Shown here one piece after another: positions 29,130-36,650 of a DNA stretch of 64,000 nt. Under the pieces are notes generated by a model. That model saw nothing but the letters and a program-made list of their open reading frames with translations, was not told the origin of the DNA and made no database searches. The stretch is taken from NCBI GenBank assembly GCA_902789415.1, contig CADAOD010000015.1:122377-186376 (forward strand), in the 5' to 3' direction. Made by a program: the position numbers and the translations under genes. Origin of the DNA: an uncultured Prevotellaceae bacterium (GTDB lineage Bacteria; Bacteroidota; Bacteroidia; Bacteroidales; Bacteroidaceae). The stretch's first letter is position 1; each line of letters begins with the position of its first letter.

Positions 29130-29172
29130 CAGCAATAATTCGAATTATAACATCCAATTTTAGCATTTTTAT

Positions 29173-29586
29173 ATGAAGAAAGAAATTAAGATTAAGAATC
29201 AGGTCGGCGAGTTAGAGAAAGTAAACGCCTTCATCGAGGAGATTGGAGAGGAACTTCAGCTTGACATGGAGCTGCTGATGAACCTGAACCTGGTAATGGA
29301 AGAGATGGTTTCTAACGTTATCTTCTACGCTTATCCCGAAGGAAAAACTGCCGACATCGAATTGACAGCCGAGTGCACTGGCCACACGCTCACATTTGTG
29401 CTTAGCGACAAGGGCCGCGAGTTTGATCCTACCATGAAGGAGGACATCGACACTGCTACCGATCCAGCTGATCGCGAACTGGGTGGTCTTGGCATCTACA
29501 TTGTTAAGAACATCATGAACGAGGTTACCTATCAGCGCCTGGAGGGCAAGAACCTGCTCACCATGAAAAAGGATTTAGAGGATTAA
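29173..29586 (+). CDS. RsbW-like ATP-binding protein (anti-sigma kinase type)
   Basis: The 137-residue protein is one HATPase_c_2 domain. The N box is LNLVMEEMVSNVIFYAYP, the G1 box is SDKGREFDP and the G2 box is GGLGIYIVKNIM. Related proteins phosphorylate a STAS partner and sequester a sigma factor or other target. The next gene, 28 bases on, is a STAS protein, the expected partner. The domain closely resembles the C-terminal module of the PP2C fusion at 9294-10898 (compare ECVANVINYAYP). No sigma factor gene is nearby, so the output is unknown. Confidence 0.9.
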   Translation: MKKEIKIKNQVGELEKVNAFIEEIGEELQLDMELLMNLNLVMEEMVSNVIFYAYPEGKTADIELTAECTGHTLTFVLSDKGREFDPTMKEDIDTATDPADRELGGLGIYIVKNIMNEVTYQRLEGKNLLTMKKDLED

Positions 29587-29614
29587 TTACAAAACAATTA
29601 GATAACACATAATT

Positions 29615-29926
29615 ATGACACAGATTATCAAAGAAGGTGGAAAAACCATTATTAAGACCGGTTCACGAATCGACACTATGAACGCCAACCAGTTCGAGCA
29701 GGACATCCAGCCCGCCCTTAAGGAGGGAGGTGTTGACCTCGAAATGGACTGCACAGAACTCACCTACATGGCCAGTTCGGGTCTGCGTATTATCCAGAAG
29801 ACTATGCGCACCGTTACTCAGCTCAAGGGTCAGTTCAAAATCACCAACGTGTCGCCCGAAATTTACAAGATTCTGGCTATGACCGGATTCACCAAATTCA
29901 TGAAGGTAGAACAGAAAAAAGCATAG
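29615..29926 (+). CDS. STAS-domain protein (RsbV-like)
   Basis: The 103-residue STAS domain has the candidate phospho-acceptor Ser54 in YMASSGLRII, aligned with Ser55 of the STAS protein at 7446-7748. The C-terminal motif LAMTGFTKFMKV parallels LVMTGFIKLFDI in that protein, so the two are close paralogues. It lies between the RsbW-like gene and a membrane HATPase gene, whose start is 3 bases after its stop. No phosphatase is encoded in this module; the PP2C fusion 19 kb away could serve both, which is inference. Confidence 0.9.
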   Translation: MTQIIKEGGKTIIKTGSRIDTMNANQFEQDIQPALKEGGVDLEMDCTELTYMASSGLRIIQKTMRTVTQLKGQFKITNVSPEIYKILAMTGFTKFMKVEQKKA

Positions 29927-29929
29927 CAT

Positions 29930-30850
29930 ATGATCTGGTTGGTTGTCTCACTTGTTATTATACTCCTCATCGTCTGCATTGTACTGCAGATGAAGATTAA
30001 GCACAGTCGTGAGCAGGAGGCCGAGGGCAAGCAATTGCTCGAGGACTATCAGAAGCGTGTCAACGAGATGGAGAAACTGCTCAAGGACTACCGTTCGCTC
30101 GAGCAGAACTTCGACAACGTTGGACAGGGTTACGAAGAGGCCCTGATGGCTTTCGACAAGATGGAAGAGGAGAAGCAGAAAGTGCTGAAGGTTAAAGATG
30201 CCATCGAAAAGCAGTCTAACAAAGTTATGGCTGCTAAGCAGAAGCTCGAGGAGACCATGCTCAAAAAGAAGAACATGATCGAGAAATACGCCGAGGCCAT
30301 CAAGCAGAAGTTAGACTACACCCACCCCAATGCTGGCAACATCGCTCTGACAGCCAATCAGATTCTCAATGTTATCGACATCGAGATGGAGCAGCCTTTG
30401 CAGTGCGAGGATAACGTGATGGCTCAGGATATCGCCGCTATGGCTATCCAGGAGTCAGGCATCCAAAGCTTCCAGAAAGCCGAATTCAAGTGTCAGATGG
30501 TTGAGGAAGCCCAGGCCACTATGGTATTCACCAACAGCAAGCACGCCGTGCGCGCATTGGTAGCACTGCTCGACAACGCCATGAAGTTCACCGCACAGGG
30601 CGAGATTCTGCTACTTATTAATATAGCAGGTTCAAACCTCGAGTTCTGCGTTGAAGATACAGGCACTGGTGTTCTTTCCGACTATGCTGAGAAGATTTTC
30701 GAGCCATACGTTAAGCTCAACGATTTCTTTGAAGGCAACGGTATCGGTCTGACCGTAGCACGTAGCATCGCCCGCCGTCTGGGCGGCGACATTCGCCTCG
30801 ACACCGACTTCCGTGGTGGTTCACGTTTCGTGTTCTCACTGCCCATCTAA
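29930..30850 (+). CDS. Membrane-anchored coiled-coil HATPase protein, histidine-kinase-like without a DHp domain
   Basis: The 306-residue protein has one N-terminal membrane helix (residues 2-22), a long charged coiled coil (about 23-120, with KQKLEETMLKKKNMIEKYAE) and a GHKL ATPase domain (about 190-306). The N box is LVALLDNAMKF, the G1 box is VEDTGTGVL, the F box is IFEPYVKLNDF and the G2 box is GNGIGLTVARSIARRLGG. No HisKA-type H box with His followed by Glu/Asp and a Pro is seen between coiled coil and ATPase. It may phosphorylate a partner in trans, or be a pseudokinase scaffold for the adjacent STAS and RsbW-like proteins. A strong terminator ends the operon. Confidence 0.82.
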   Translation: MIWLVVSLVIILLIVCIVLQMKIKHSREQEAEGKQLLEDYQKRVNEMEKLLKDYRSLEQNFDNVGQGYEEALMAFDKMEEEKQKVLKVKDAIEKQSNKVMAAKQKLEETMLKKKNMIEKYAEAIKQKLDYTHPNAGNIALTANQILNVIDIEMEQPLQCEDNVMAQDIAAMAIQESGIQSFQKAEFKCQMVEEAQATMVFTNSKHAVRALVALLDNAMKFTAQGEILLLINIAGSNLEFCVEDTGTGVLSDYAEKIFEPYVKLNDFFEGNGIGLTVARSIARRLGGDIRLDTDFRGGSRFVFSLPI

Positions 30851-30877
30851 TAAGGTCAGATAATATTATATATAATG

Positions 30878-30916
30878 TAGGAGCTAACGGTTCATCCATT
30901 AGCTCCTATATTTTTT
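30878..30916 (+). terminator. Terminator of the second partner-switching operon
   Basis: TAGGAGCTAA (30878-30887) pairs perfectly with TTAGCTCCTA (30899-30908), followed by TATTTTTT. Confidence 0.9.
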
Positions 30917-30933
30917 GCAACAGCACATTCAAC

Positions 30934-31332
30934 CTAACGCCGTTTAAAAGTTACTTCTTGGAAAAGGCCTTGCTTCACCTGCTTACGCAGCAACATCTGC
31001 TCGCGGGTTAACGCAACCACCTCGCAGGCTTCACGCCCCTCGATATTAAGTTTTCTTCCATCCAACGTATAACCAGCCGTAGTACAGGTAGTAGCATTAG
31101 TTTGCTGGTACACAGAAATAGTACGAGCCGTTACCACCCAAAAACCATCCACGCGACCAGGCTGACTATACCCTTCATTATCTACATAATACTGCTCACA
31201 GACGGCATCCCACGTTCCAATCAAATCTTCGTTGCTATCGTCGTTACCGTCATAATCCACACTACATGCGGCCATACTCAAACTAAAGAATCCAGCCATC
31301 ACGGCATTCATCAAATACAATAAATTCTTCAT
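30934..31332 (-). CDS. Small lipoprotein, possibly lipocalin-like
   Basis: The 132-residue protein has a lipoprotein signal ending SMAAC near residue 23, followed by an acidic stretch (SVDYDGNDDSNED) resembling the Bacteroidota surface-export signal. The mature part begins LIGTWDAVCEQYYVD and ends with short strands (LNIEGREACEVVALTREQMLLRK), a pattern seen in small lipocalin-like lipoproteins of Bacteroidales. The ATG at 31332 is chosen over the TTG two codons upstream. It has its own promoter (31373-31404) and is not part of an operon. The function is unknown. Confidence 0.75.
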   Translation of the reverse strand: MKNLLYLMNAVMAGFFSLSMAACSVDYDGNDDSNEDLIGTWDAVCEQYYVDNEGYSQPGRVDGFWVVTARTISVYQQTNATTCTTAGYTLDGRKLNIEGREACEVVALTREQMLLRKQVKQGLFQEVTFKRR

Positions 31333-31372
31333 AGGCAAACTCGTCTTAGGTTAATAGTAGTACTTTCATTTG

Positions 31373-31404
31373 CAAATATAAGAAATATATGGAAAACATG
31401 CAAG
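31373..31404 (-). promoter_or_regulatory. Promoter of the small lipoprotein gene
   Basis: On the minus strand CTTG (31404-31401), a 20-base spacer and TATATTTG (31380-31373) match the Bacteroidota pattern. Confidence 0.65.
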
Positions 31405-31440
31405 TTTTTTACCTTATTTTTTTGAGTGTAAAATAGGTAC

Positions 31441-31486
31441 AAAAAAAAATCCACTCGGCTCAATGAAAGAATTGAGCCGAGTGGAT
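31441..31486 (-). terminator. Strong terminator of the surE-lpxB-DUF5020 operon
   Basis: ATCCACTCGGCTCAAT (31449-31464) and ATTGAGCCGAGTGGAT (31471-31486) form a perfect 16-base-pair stem with a 6-base loop. A T run follows on the minus strand (31448-31441). Confidence 0.95.
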
Positions 31487-31540
31487 TGATAACTTAAACC
31501 GGGTGATTAAGCCAATTTACCCGAGTGATTATTTATAACT

Positions 31541-32242
31541 TTAGAAGTTCCACTTAACTGCGAGAGTTGGGTTAATAAAGAACTTCTTATCGTTATAGGT
31601 GTTATAAATAAAGTTGTTGCTAACTTCCACCTCGGTACCTACACTGAAATGCTCGGTGGCGTTGTACCACAACTGAGGCTCGGTAAGGAGAACCAGCTGA
31701 CCGTGTCCATCGGCCTTTTCGCCACGCCAGAAATCAATGAAACCAGAGAAGGTACCCTTCTTGTTAGCGAAGTTCAGGCCCCATACACCAGTAAGCTGTA
31801 CCGAATTATAGGCACTGGTATTATCGTAGCTCTTAAAATAGCGCTTGTACATCAACTGTACTGAATAGGTCTTAGAGAAGTCGGCATTATGACCATTCCA
31901 CGCAGCACCAACCAGTGCGGCCTGCTGGAACGAACCGAAACGGTTCAGACCACCATCATACTCTACGTGGGCAGCAAAACCTTTCTTTCCAATATTAAAC
32001 TCACGAGAGATCTCACCATAAGCACCCTCGGTGAACTTACGACTGAAGTCGATATCCACAAAGTAGAACCAAGAACCCCACTGGTCGGCCTTGAACTGCT
32101 CGAGGGTTAAGGTAACCTTCTGACGACCCGACTCCTCATCCGAATAGAAATTACGACCGAAATCATAATGCAACTGCACATTCTGTGCACTAGCGCTCAA
32201 AGCTGCTACAGCCAGCAACGCAATAGAAAAAAACTTTTTCAT
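31541..32242 (-). CDS. DUF5020 family outer-membrane protein (Tsx-like barrel)
   Basis: The 233-residue protein has a signal peptide ending LSASAQ and a mature part of alternating beta strands with many aromatic residues (VQLHYDFGRNFYSDEE, WGSWFYFVDIDFSRKF, YSVQLMYKRYFKSYD). It ends LAVKWNF with the C-terminal Phe of outer-membrane barrels. These features fit the DUF5020 family, distantly similar to the nucleoside channel Tsx. The substrate is unknown. It starts 13 bases after lpxB and is the last gene before a strong terminator. Confidence 0.82.
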   Translation of the reverse strand: MKKFFSIALLAVAALSASAQNVQLHYDFGRNFYSDEESGRQKVTLTLEQFKADQWGSWFYFVDIDFSRKFTEGAYGEISREFNIGKKGFAAHVEYDGGLNRFGSFQQAALVGAAWNGHNADFSKTYSVQLMYKRYFKSYDNTSAYNSVQLTGVWGLNFANKKGTFSGFIDFWRGEKADGHGQLVLLTEPQLWYNATEHFSVGTEVEVSNNFIYNTYNDKKFFINPTLAVKWNF

Positions 32243-32255
32243 AAATATATAATGT

Positions 32256-33365
32256 TTAATGTTTAATGTTTAACGTATCCACGATGAGCCGCGCCGCATT
32301 ATCGGGTGCTTTTTCATCGCCTAATGCCTGTTTTACCTCCTGATAGCCCTGGAGCATACGTTCACGATGGGGACCGGAAAGAATCTTCTGGAGTTCGTTA
32401 CGGATGTTGGCTACCGAGAAATCTTCGAGTAATTCCTTTACCACTTCGCGACCCGCCACCAAGTTTACAAGCGAAACATATTTTACCTTTAGAAAATGGC
32501 GACGCAAGAACCCTAAAACAGCAGGCATGGGGATTTTATAGCACACCACTTGAGGCACACCAAACAAGCAGGTCTCGAGTGTAGCCGTACCACTGGTGAC
32601 CAGAGCAGCATGGGCTTTTGCCAGCAAAGCATAGGTTTGCCCGAACACGATATCAGCCTTAGAGCCCTGCATAAACTGCTGATAATATGCAGGCTCAATA
32701 CCAGGCGCGCCAGCTACCACAATTTGGTAATCATTTTCATAAGGTTTTACTGCCTCTAACATAGCAGGCAGGTTGTCCTTGATTTCCTGTCTGCGCGATC
32801 CTGCCAGCAGGGCAATAACCTGCTCTTTCTTTGCTTCGGGACTTGACTGCAAGAACTCACTCACCTCATCAGCCGTTGGATTACCTACATAGTGGATGGG
32901 ATAGTGATGTTTCTTTTCGAAGAAATCCACCTCGAAGGGCAGGATAGAGAAGAGCTCATCTACATCGCGTTTGATGTTCTTGATACGATATTCCTTCCAA
33001 GCCCATATCTTAGGCGAGATATAATAATATATAGGAATATTTGTATGACTTTTTACAAACTGAGCTATCTTGAGATTAAAACCTGGATAATCTACTAATA
33101 TCAAACAATCCGGCTGCCAATCTACCACATCTTGCTTACACATCTTCATATTACGAAGTATGGTTGGCAAATGCAGAAGTACTGGAACGAACCCCATATA
33201 AGCCAATTCTTTATAGTGGCGCACACGAGTACCGCCAACAGCCGTCATCAGGTCGCCGCCAAAGAAACGAAACTCAGCCTCAGCGTCAACATCTTTCAAT
33301 GCTCGCATCAGGTGCGACGCATGCAAATCGCCCGAGGCTTCGCCTACTATCAGATAATACTTCAT
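32256..33365 (-). CDS. lpxB: Lipid-A-disaccharide synthase
   Basis: The 369-residue glycosyltransferase joins lipid X and UDP-diacylglucosamine to make the lipid A disaccharide. Conserved segments are YLIVGEASGDLHASHLM at the N terminus, RFFGGDLMTAVGG, LPFEVDFFEKKHHYPIHYVGNPTADEV and LLAGSRRQEI, then SGTATLETCLFGVPQVVCYK. It overlaps surE by 4 bases. Its stop codon lies in a tandem repeat of the 7-mer ACATTAA (three copies on the minus strand around 32250-32270). Confidence 0.96.
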   Translation of the reverse strand: MKYYLIVGEASGDLHASHLMRALKDVDAEAEFRFFGGDLMTAVGGTRVRHYKELAYMGFVPVLLHLPTILRNMKMCKQDVVDWQPDCLILVDYPGFNLKIAQFVKSHTNIPIYYYISPKIWAWKEYRIKNIKRDVDELFSILPFEVDFFEKKHHYPIHYVGNPTADEVSEFLQSSPEAKKEQVIALLAGSRRQEIKDNLPAMLEAVKPYENDYQIVVAGAPGIEPAYYQQFMQGSKADIVFGQTYALLAKAHAALVTSGTATLETCLFGVPQVVCYKIPMPAVLGFLRRHFLKVKYVSLVNLVAGREVVKELLEDFSVANIRNELQKILSGPHRERMLQGYQEVKQALGDEKAPDNAARLIVDTLNIKH

Positions 33366-34129
33366 AGGTTCCAGCCTTTTATTTGATCCATGGCCTGATA
33401 GGCAGTAACATCTATCTGGGTAGGTGTAATGGCGATATAACCATGATGTAGCGCCCAGTTATCAGTATCCTCAGCATCGGGTTCGTCATTACGATAATGA
33501 CCAATCATCCACCAGTAATCGTAACCACGTGAATGGTGGTGCATCTCGGTTTCGTTATACCACGTACCAAATGCCATACGGCACACCTTTACACCCTGAT
33601 AAGCCGGAACCAAAGGGAAGTTCACATTCAAACACACACCCTTAGGCAATCCCTCGTTAAGCACTCTTTGGGTGATTTCGCGCACATAAGGGCGCAGAGG
33701 TTCAAAGTCGGCATCGGCATGCTGATCGCAAAGCGAGAAAGCTACAGATGGGATGTATTTCAGACACCCCTCGATGGTAACACCCATTGTACCACTGTAG
33801 TGGGTATTAACCGAGGCATTATCGCCATGATTAATACCACCAATCACCATATCGGGTTGACGCTTGCAGATATTGGCCAGCGCCATTTTTACACAGTCAA
33901 CGGGGGTACCATTACAACTCCACACCTCTACCCCCTGCTCTTTTCGCTGCAGATTCAGGCGCAAAGGGATACCTGCTGAGAAGGCACACGAGTAGCCGCT
34001 ACGGGCATCATCGGGTGCACAAACAATGATATCAGCTATATCCTTTAGCATATCTATCAGGCAGTTAATACCTTTTGCCTGATAGCCATCATCGTTCGAA
34101 ATGAGCAATAAAGGTCGTTTAATTTCCAT
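33362..34129 (-). CDS. surE: SurE, 5'/3'-nucleotidase
   Basis: The 255-residue metal-dependent phosphatase acts on nucleoside monophosphates. The active-site block is LLISNDDGYQAKGI (Asp-Asp metal ligands), followed by SGYSCAFS, NGTPVDCVKMAL and GGINHGDNASVNTHYSGTMG, all characteristic of SurE. It is the first gene of the surE-lpxB-DUF5020 operon, with a -7 box TAACTTTG at 34158-34151 and a leader of about 16 bases. It diverges from parA. Confidence 0.96.
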   Translation of the reverse strand: MEIKRPLLLISNDDGYQAKGINCLIDMLKDIADIIVCAPDDARSGYSCAFSAGIPLRLNLQRKEQGVEVWSCNGTPVDCVKMALANICKRQPDMVIGGINHGDNASVNTHYSGTMGVTIEGCLKYIPSVAFSLCDQHADADFEPLRPYVREITQRVLNEGLPKGVCLNVNFPLVPAYQGVKVCRMAFGTWYNETEMHHHSRGYDYWWMIGHYRNDEPDAEDTDNWALHHGYIAITPTQIDVTAYQAMDQIKGWNL

Positions 34130-34150
34130 AAAATATCAATGATTTGGCTG

Positions 34151-34209
34151 CAAAGTTACAAAAATCTCTTAATTCATAACGATTAATTCTTAATTTTTTA
34201 GTAACTTTG
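34151..34209. promoter_or_regulatory. Divergent -7 boxes of surE and parA
   Basis: TAACTTTG lies on the minus strand at 34158-34151 for surE and on the plus strand at 34202-34209 for parA. Neither has a convincing -33 box. Confidence 0.6.
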
Positions 34210-34251
34210 TGCCCAAATTTCTTATTTTTATCAAGATTAAGTCAAAATCAA

Positions 34252-35019
34252 ATGGGAAAGATTATTGCATTAGCAAACCAAAAAGGCGGTGTAGGTAAAA
34301 CCACCACTACCATCAACTTGGCAGCATCGCTGGCCACGTTAGAAAAGACGGTACTGGTAGTAGACGCAGACCCTCAGGCCAACGCATCGAGCGGTTTGGG
34401 CGTTGACATCAAGGATGTAGAATGCTCGCTATACGAATGCATCATCAACAAGGCCGATGTGCGCGACGCCATCTATACCACCGATATCGATGGTCTGGAC
34501 ATCATCCCAAGTCATATCGACCTGGTAGGTGCCGAGATTGAGATGCTGAACCTGAACGATCGCGAGAAAGTGATTAAGAAAATGCTCGAGCCCATCCGCA
34601 ACGAGTACGACTTTATCCTCATCGACTGTTCACCATCATTGGGTCTTATCACCGTAAACTCGCTCACTGCAGCTAACTCGGTGATTATCCCTGTACAGTG
34701 CGAATACTTTGCACTGGAGGGTATCAGCAAACTGCTGAACACCATCAAGATTATCAAGAACAAGCTGAACCCAACACTGGAAATAGAAGGATTCCTGCTG
34801 ACTATGTATGACAGTCGCCTACGTCTGGCCAACCAGATTTACGATGAGGTGAAACGCCACTTCCAGGAGTTGGTATTCAAGACTGTTATTCAGCGTAACG
34901 TAAAATTAAGCGAGGCACCAAGTCATGGTTTGCCCGTTATCCTCTACGATGCCGACTCAACAGGTGCAAAGAACCACCTGGCACTGGCTCAGGAGATCAT
35001 CTACAAGAACAGAAAATAA
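34252..35019 (+). CDS. parA: ParA/Soj, chromosome partitioning ATPase
   Basis: The 255-residue deviant Walker ATPase starts MGKIIALANQKGGVGKTTTTINL, with the KGGVGKT motif and both signature lysines. DADPQANASSGLG and FILIDCSPSLGLITVN follow. The ATG at 34252 is used; an upstream TTG (34207) falls on the promoter. It binds DNA without sequence preference and, with ParB, segregates the chromosome origin. parB follows after 2 bases. No parS-like site was recognised by eye in this window. Confidence 0.97.
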   Translation: MGKIIALANQKGGVGKTTTTINLAASLATLEKTVLVVDADPQANASSGLGVDIKDVECSLYECIINKADVRDAIYTTDIDGLDIIPSHIDLVGAEIEMLNLNDREKVIKKMLEPIRNEYDFILIDCSPSLGLITVNSLTAANSVIIPVQCEYFALEGISKLLNTIKIIKNKLNPTLEIEGFLLTMYDSRLRLANQIYDEVKRHFQELVFKTVIQRNVKLSEAPSHGLPVILYDADSTGAKNHLALAQEIIYKNRK

Positions 35020-35021
35020 CT

Positions 35022-35951
35022 ATGGCAGTAAGAAAGAAATACGACCACAACGTACTGGGTCGCGGACTCGACAACATCGGCACCGGCAGAGGCATGGGGC
35101 TCGATGCACTCATTAACACTAACGACATCAACACCAAAGGTACATCAAATCTGAACGAGATAGCCATCGAGCTGATTGAACCAAACCCAGACCAGCCACG
35201 ACATGAGTTCGACGAGAACGCACTCAACGAGTTGGCAGCCAGCATCCGTGAGATAGGCATCATCACCCCCATCACTGTTCGTGAAATGCCTTCGGGACGC
35301 TATCAGATTATTGCCGGTGAGCGCCGTTGGCGTGCATCGCAGCTGGCAGGACTTAAAGCTATACCTGCTTACATCAAGACCACCGACGATAAGCTGACCA
35401 TGGAGATGGCACTGGTTGAGAATATTCAGCGCGAGGATTTGAATGCCATCGAGATTGCCCTGGCTTACCAGCGACTTTCGGAGTCAACAGGTATGACACA
35501 GGAACGCATGTCGGAGCGACTGGGAAAGAGTCGTACATCGATTACCAACTATATGCGTTTGCTTAAGTTGCCTGCCCAGATACAGATGGCACTGAAGAAC
35601 CGCGATATCGACATGGGGCACGCCCGTGCGTTGCTATCACTCGACAGTCCATCGGCACAGCTCAAACTGTTTAAGGACGTGCATCGCAATGGTTACTCGG
35701 TACGTAAGGTTGAGGAGATGGTACAGATGGTTAAGAACGGCGACACGCTACAGAATGCCCGCAAAACCGTGGCACCCAACCAGCTACCACTTGAGTACAG
35801 TATTTTGAGAGACCGTCTGTCTGACCTATTCCAGGTAAAAGTACAGATGACCTGCTCTGCCCAGTCGAAGGGGCGTATCAGCCTTCCTTTTGCTAACGAG
35901 GATGAGCTGGAATATATCATGAATGTCTTCGACAAACTGAAGAAGAAGTAA
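35022..35951 (+). CDS. parB: ParB, chromosome partitioning CTPase/DNA-binding protein
   Basis: The 309-residue protein has the ParB/Srx fold with IELIEPNPDQPRHEFD and the CTP-binding block GRYQIIAGERRWRA (boxII GERRxRA). A helix-turn-helix follows (TQERMSERLGKSRTSITNYMRLLKL), then a C-terminal dimerisation segment. It binds parS and slides as a clamp to form the partition complex. The N-terminal LGRGLDN segment is the usual ParA-contacting tail. It lies between parA and a DUF5683 gene in a rightward operon. Confidence 0.97.
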   Translation: MAVRKKYDHNVLGRGLDNIGTGRGMGLDALINTNDINTKGTSNLNEIAIELIEPNPDQPRHEFDENALNELAASIREIGIITPITVREMPSGRYQIIAGERRWRASQLAGLKAIPAYIKTTDDKLTMEMALVENIQREDLNAIEIALAYQRLSESTGMTQERMSERLGKSRTSITNYMRLLKLPAQIQMALKNRDIDMGHARALLSLDSPSAQLKLFKDVHRNGYSVRKVEEMVQMVKNGDTLQNARKTVAPNQLPLEYSILRDRLSDLFQVKVQMTCSAQSKGRISLPFANEDELEYIMNVFDKLKKK

Positions 35952-35960
35952 AACAAGAAA

Positions 35961-36644
35961 ATGAAGAACAGATGTAAGCTGTTGATAACAGGTATGCTGC
36001 TGGCCACAGGTCTCGGAACCGTCCGAGCCCAGGAGGAGGTGGTATTGGAGCACGACTCGTTGTCGCAAGCCATCAATAACGAGGTGTCGCTGCTGGTCGA
36101 TTCGGCTCGCATCCCCACCAAGCCCCTCAAGGACATGAGCACCTGGCGCCCTAATCCAAAACGTGCGTTATGGTTGGCTCTGGTAATACCTGGCGGAGGA
36201 CAGATATATAACCGCAAATATTGGAAGCTACCGTTGGTTTACGGTGGATTTATTGGTTGTTTGTACGCCATGAATTGGAATAACACCATGTACAAGGACT
36301 ACTCGCAGGCCTATATCGACATTATGGACAACGACCCAGGCACGCAGAGTTACAACCAGTTCCTGCACAACGGTGCCACCATCGACGGTCAGGAGGCGCG
36401 ATACAAAACTCTCTTTAAGCAGCGTAAGGATCGCTACCGCCGTTGGCGCGACATGAGTTTCTTTTGTCTGGTAGGCGTTTACGCCCTGTCGGTCATCGAC
36501 GCTTATGTAGATGCCGAGTTGTCGGTATTCGATATCAGTAAGGATCTTAGTCTGAGCATCGAACCCACCATTATCGACACCCACACATCACGTAATCCAC
36601 TCGACGCAGGAGCCGTTGGTGTGCAATGTAATATCAAATTTTAA
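35961..36644 (+). CDS. DUF5683 family membrane protein
   Basis: The 227-residue protein has an N-terminal signal or anchor (residues 5-24), then NPKRALWLALVIPGGGQIYNRKYWKLPLVYGGFIGCLYAMNWN, the conserved DUF5683 core with a GGGQIYN turn between two hydrophobic segments. A third hydrophobic segment (FFCLVGVYALSVIDAYVDA) lies near 170. The family commonly stands between parB and a lytic transglycosylase in Bacteroidota, as it does here. Its biochemical role is unknown, though the context suggests an envelope function tied to cell-cycle genes. Confidence 0.88.
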   Translation: MKNRCKLLITGMLLATGLGTVRAQEEVVLEHDSLSQAINNEVSLLVDSARIPTKPLKDMSTWRPNPKRALWLALVIPGGGQIYNRKYWKLPLVYGGFIGCLYAMNWNNTMYKDYSQAYIDIMDNDPGTQSYNQFLHNGATIDGQEARYKTLFKQRKDRYRRWRDMSFFCLVGVYALSVIDAYVDAELSVFDISKDLSLSIEPTIIDTHTSRNPLDAGAVGVQCNIKF

Positions 36645-36650
36645 TGGCAT

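Noticed and set aside
31441-31486. Perfect 16-base inverted repeat considered as a mobile-element end
   Set aside because: A T run on the minus strand right behind the stem and its place after the DUF5020 gene make it an ordinary strong terminator.
33512-33530. CACGTG core as a possible parS site near parAB
   Set aside because: Flanking bases do not match the TGTTnCACGTGnAACA consensus; no good parS was seen in the window.
34207-34251. TTG start of parA
   Set aside because: It overlaps the -7 box at 34202-34209, and the ParA fold starts at MGKIIALANQKGG.
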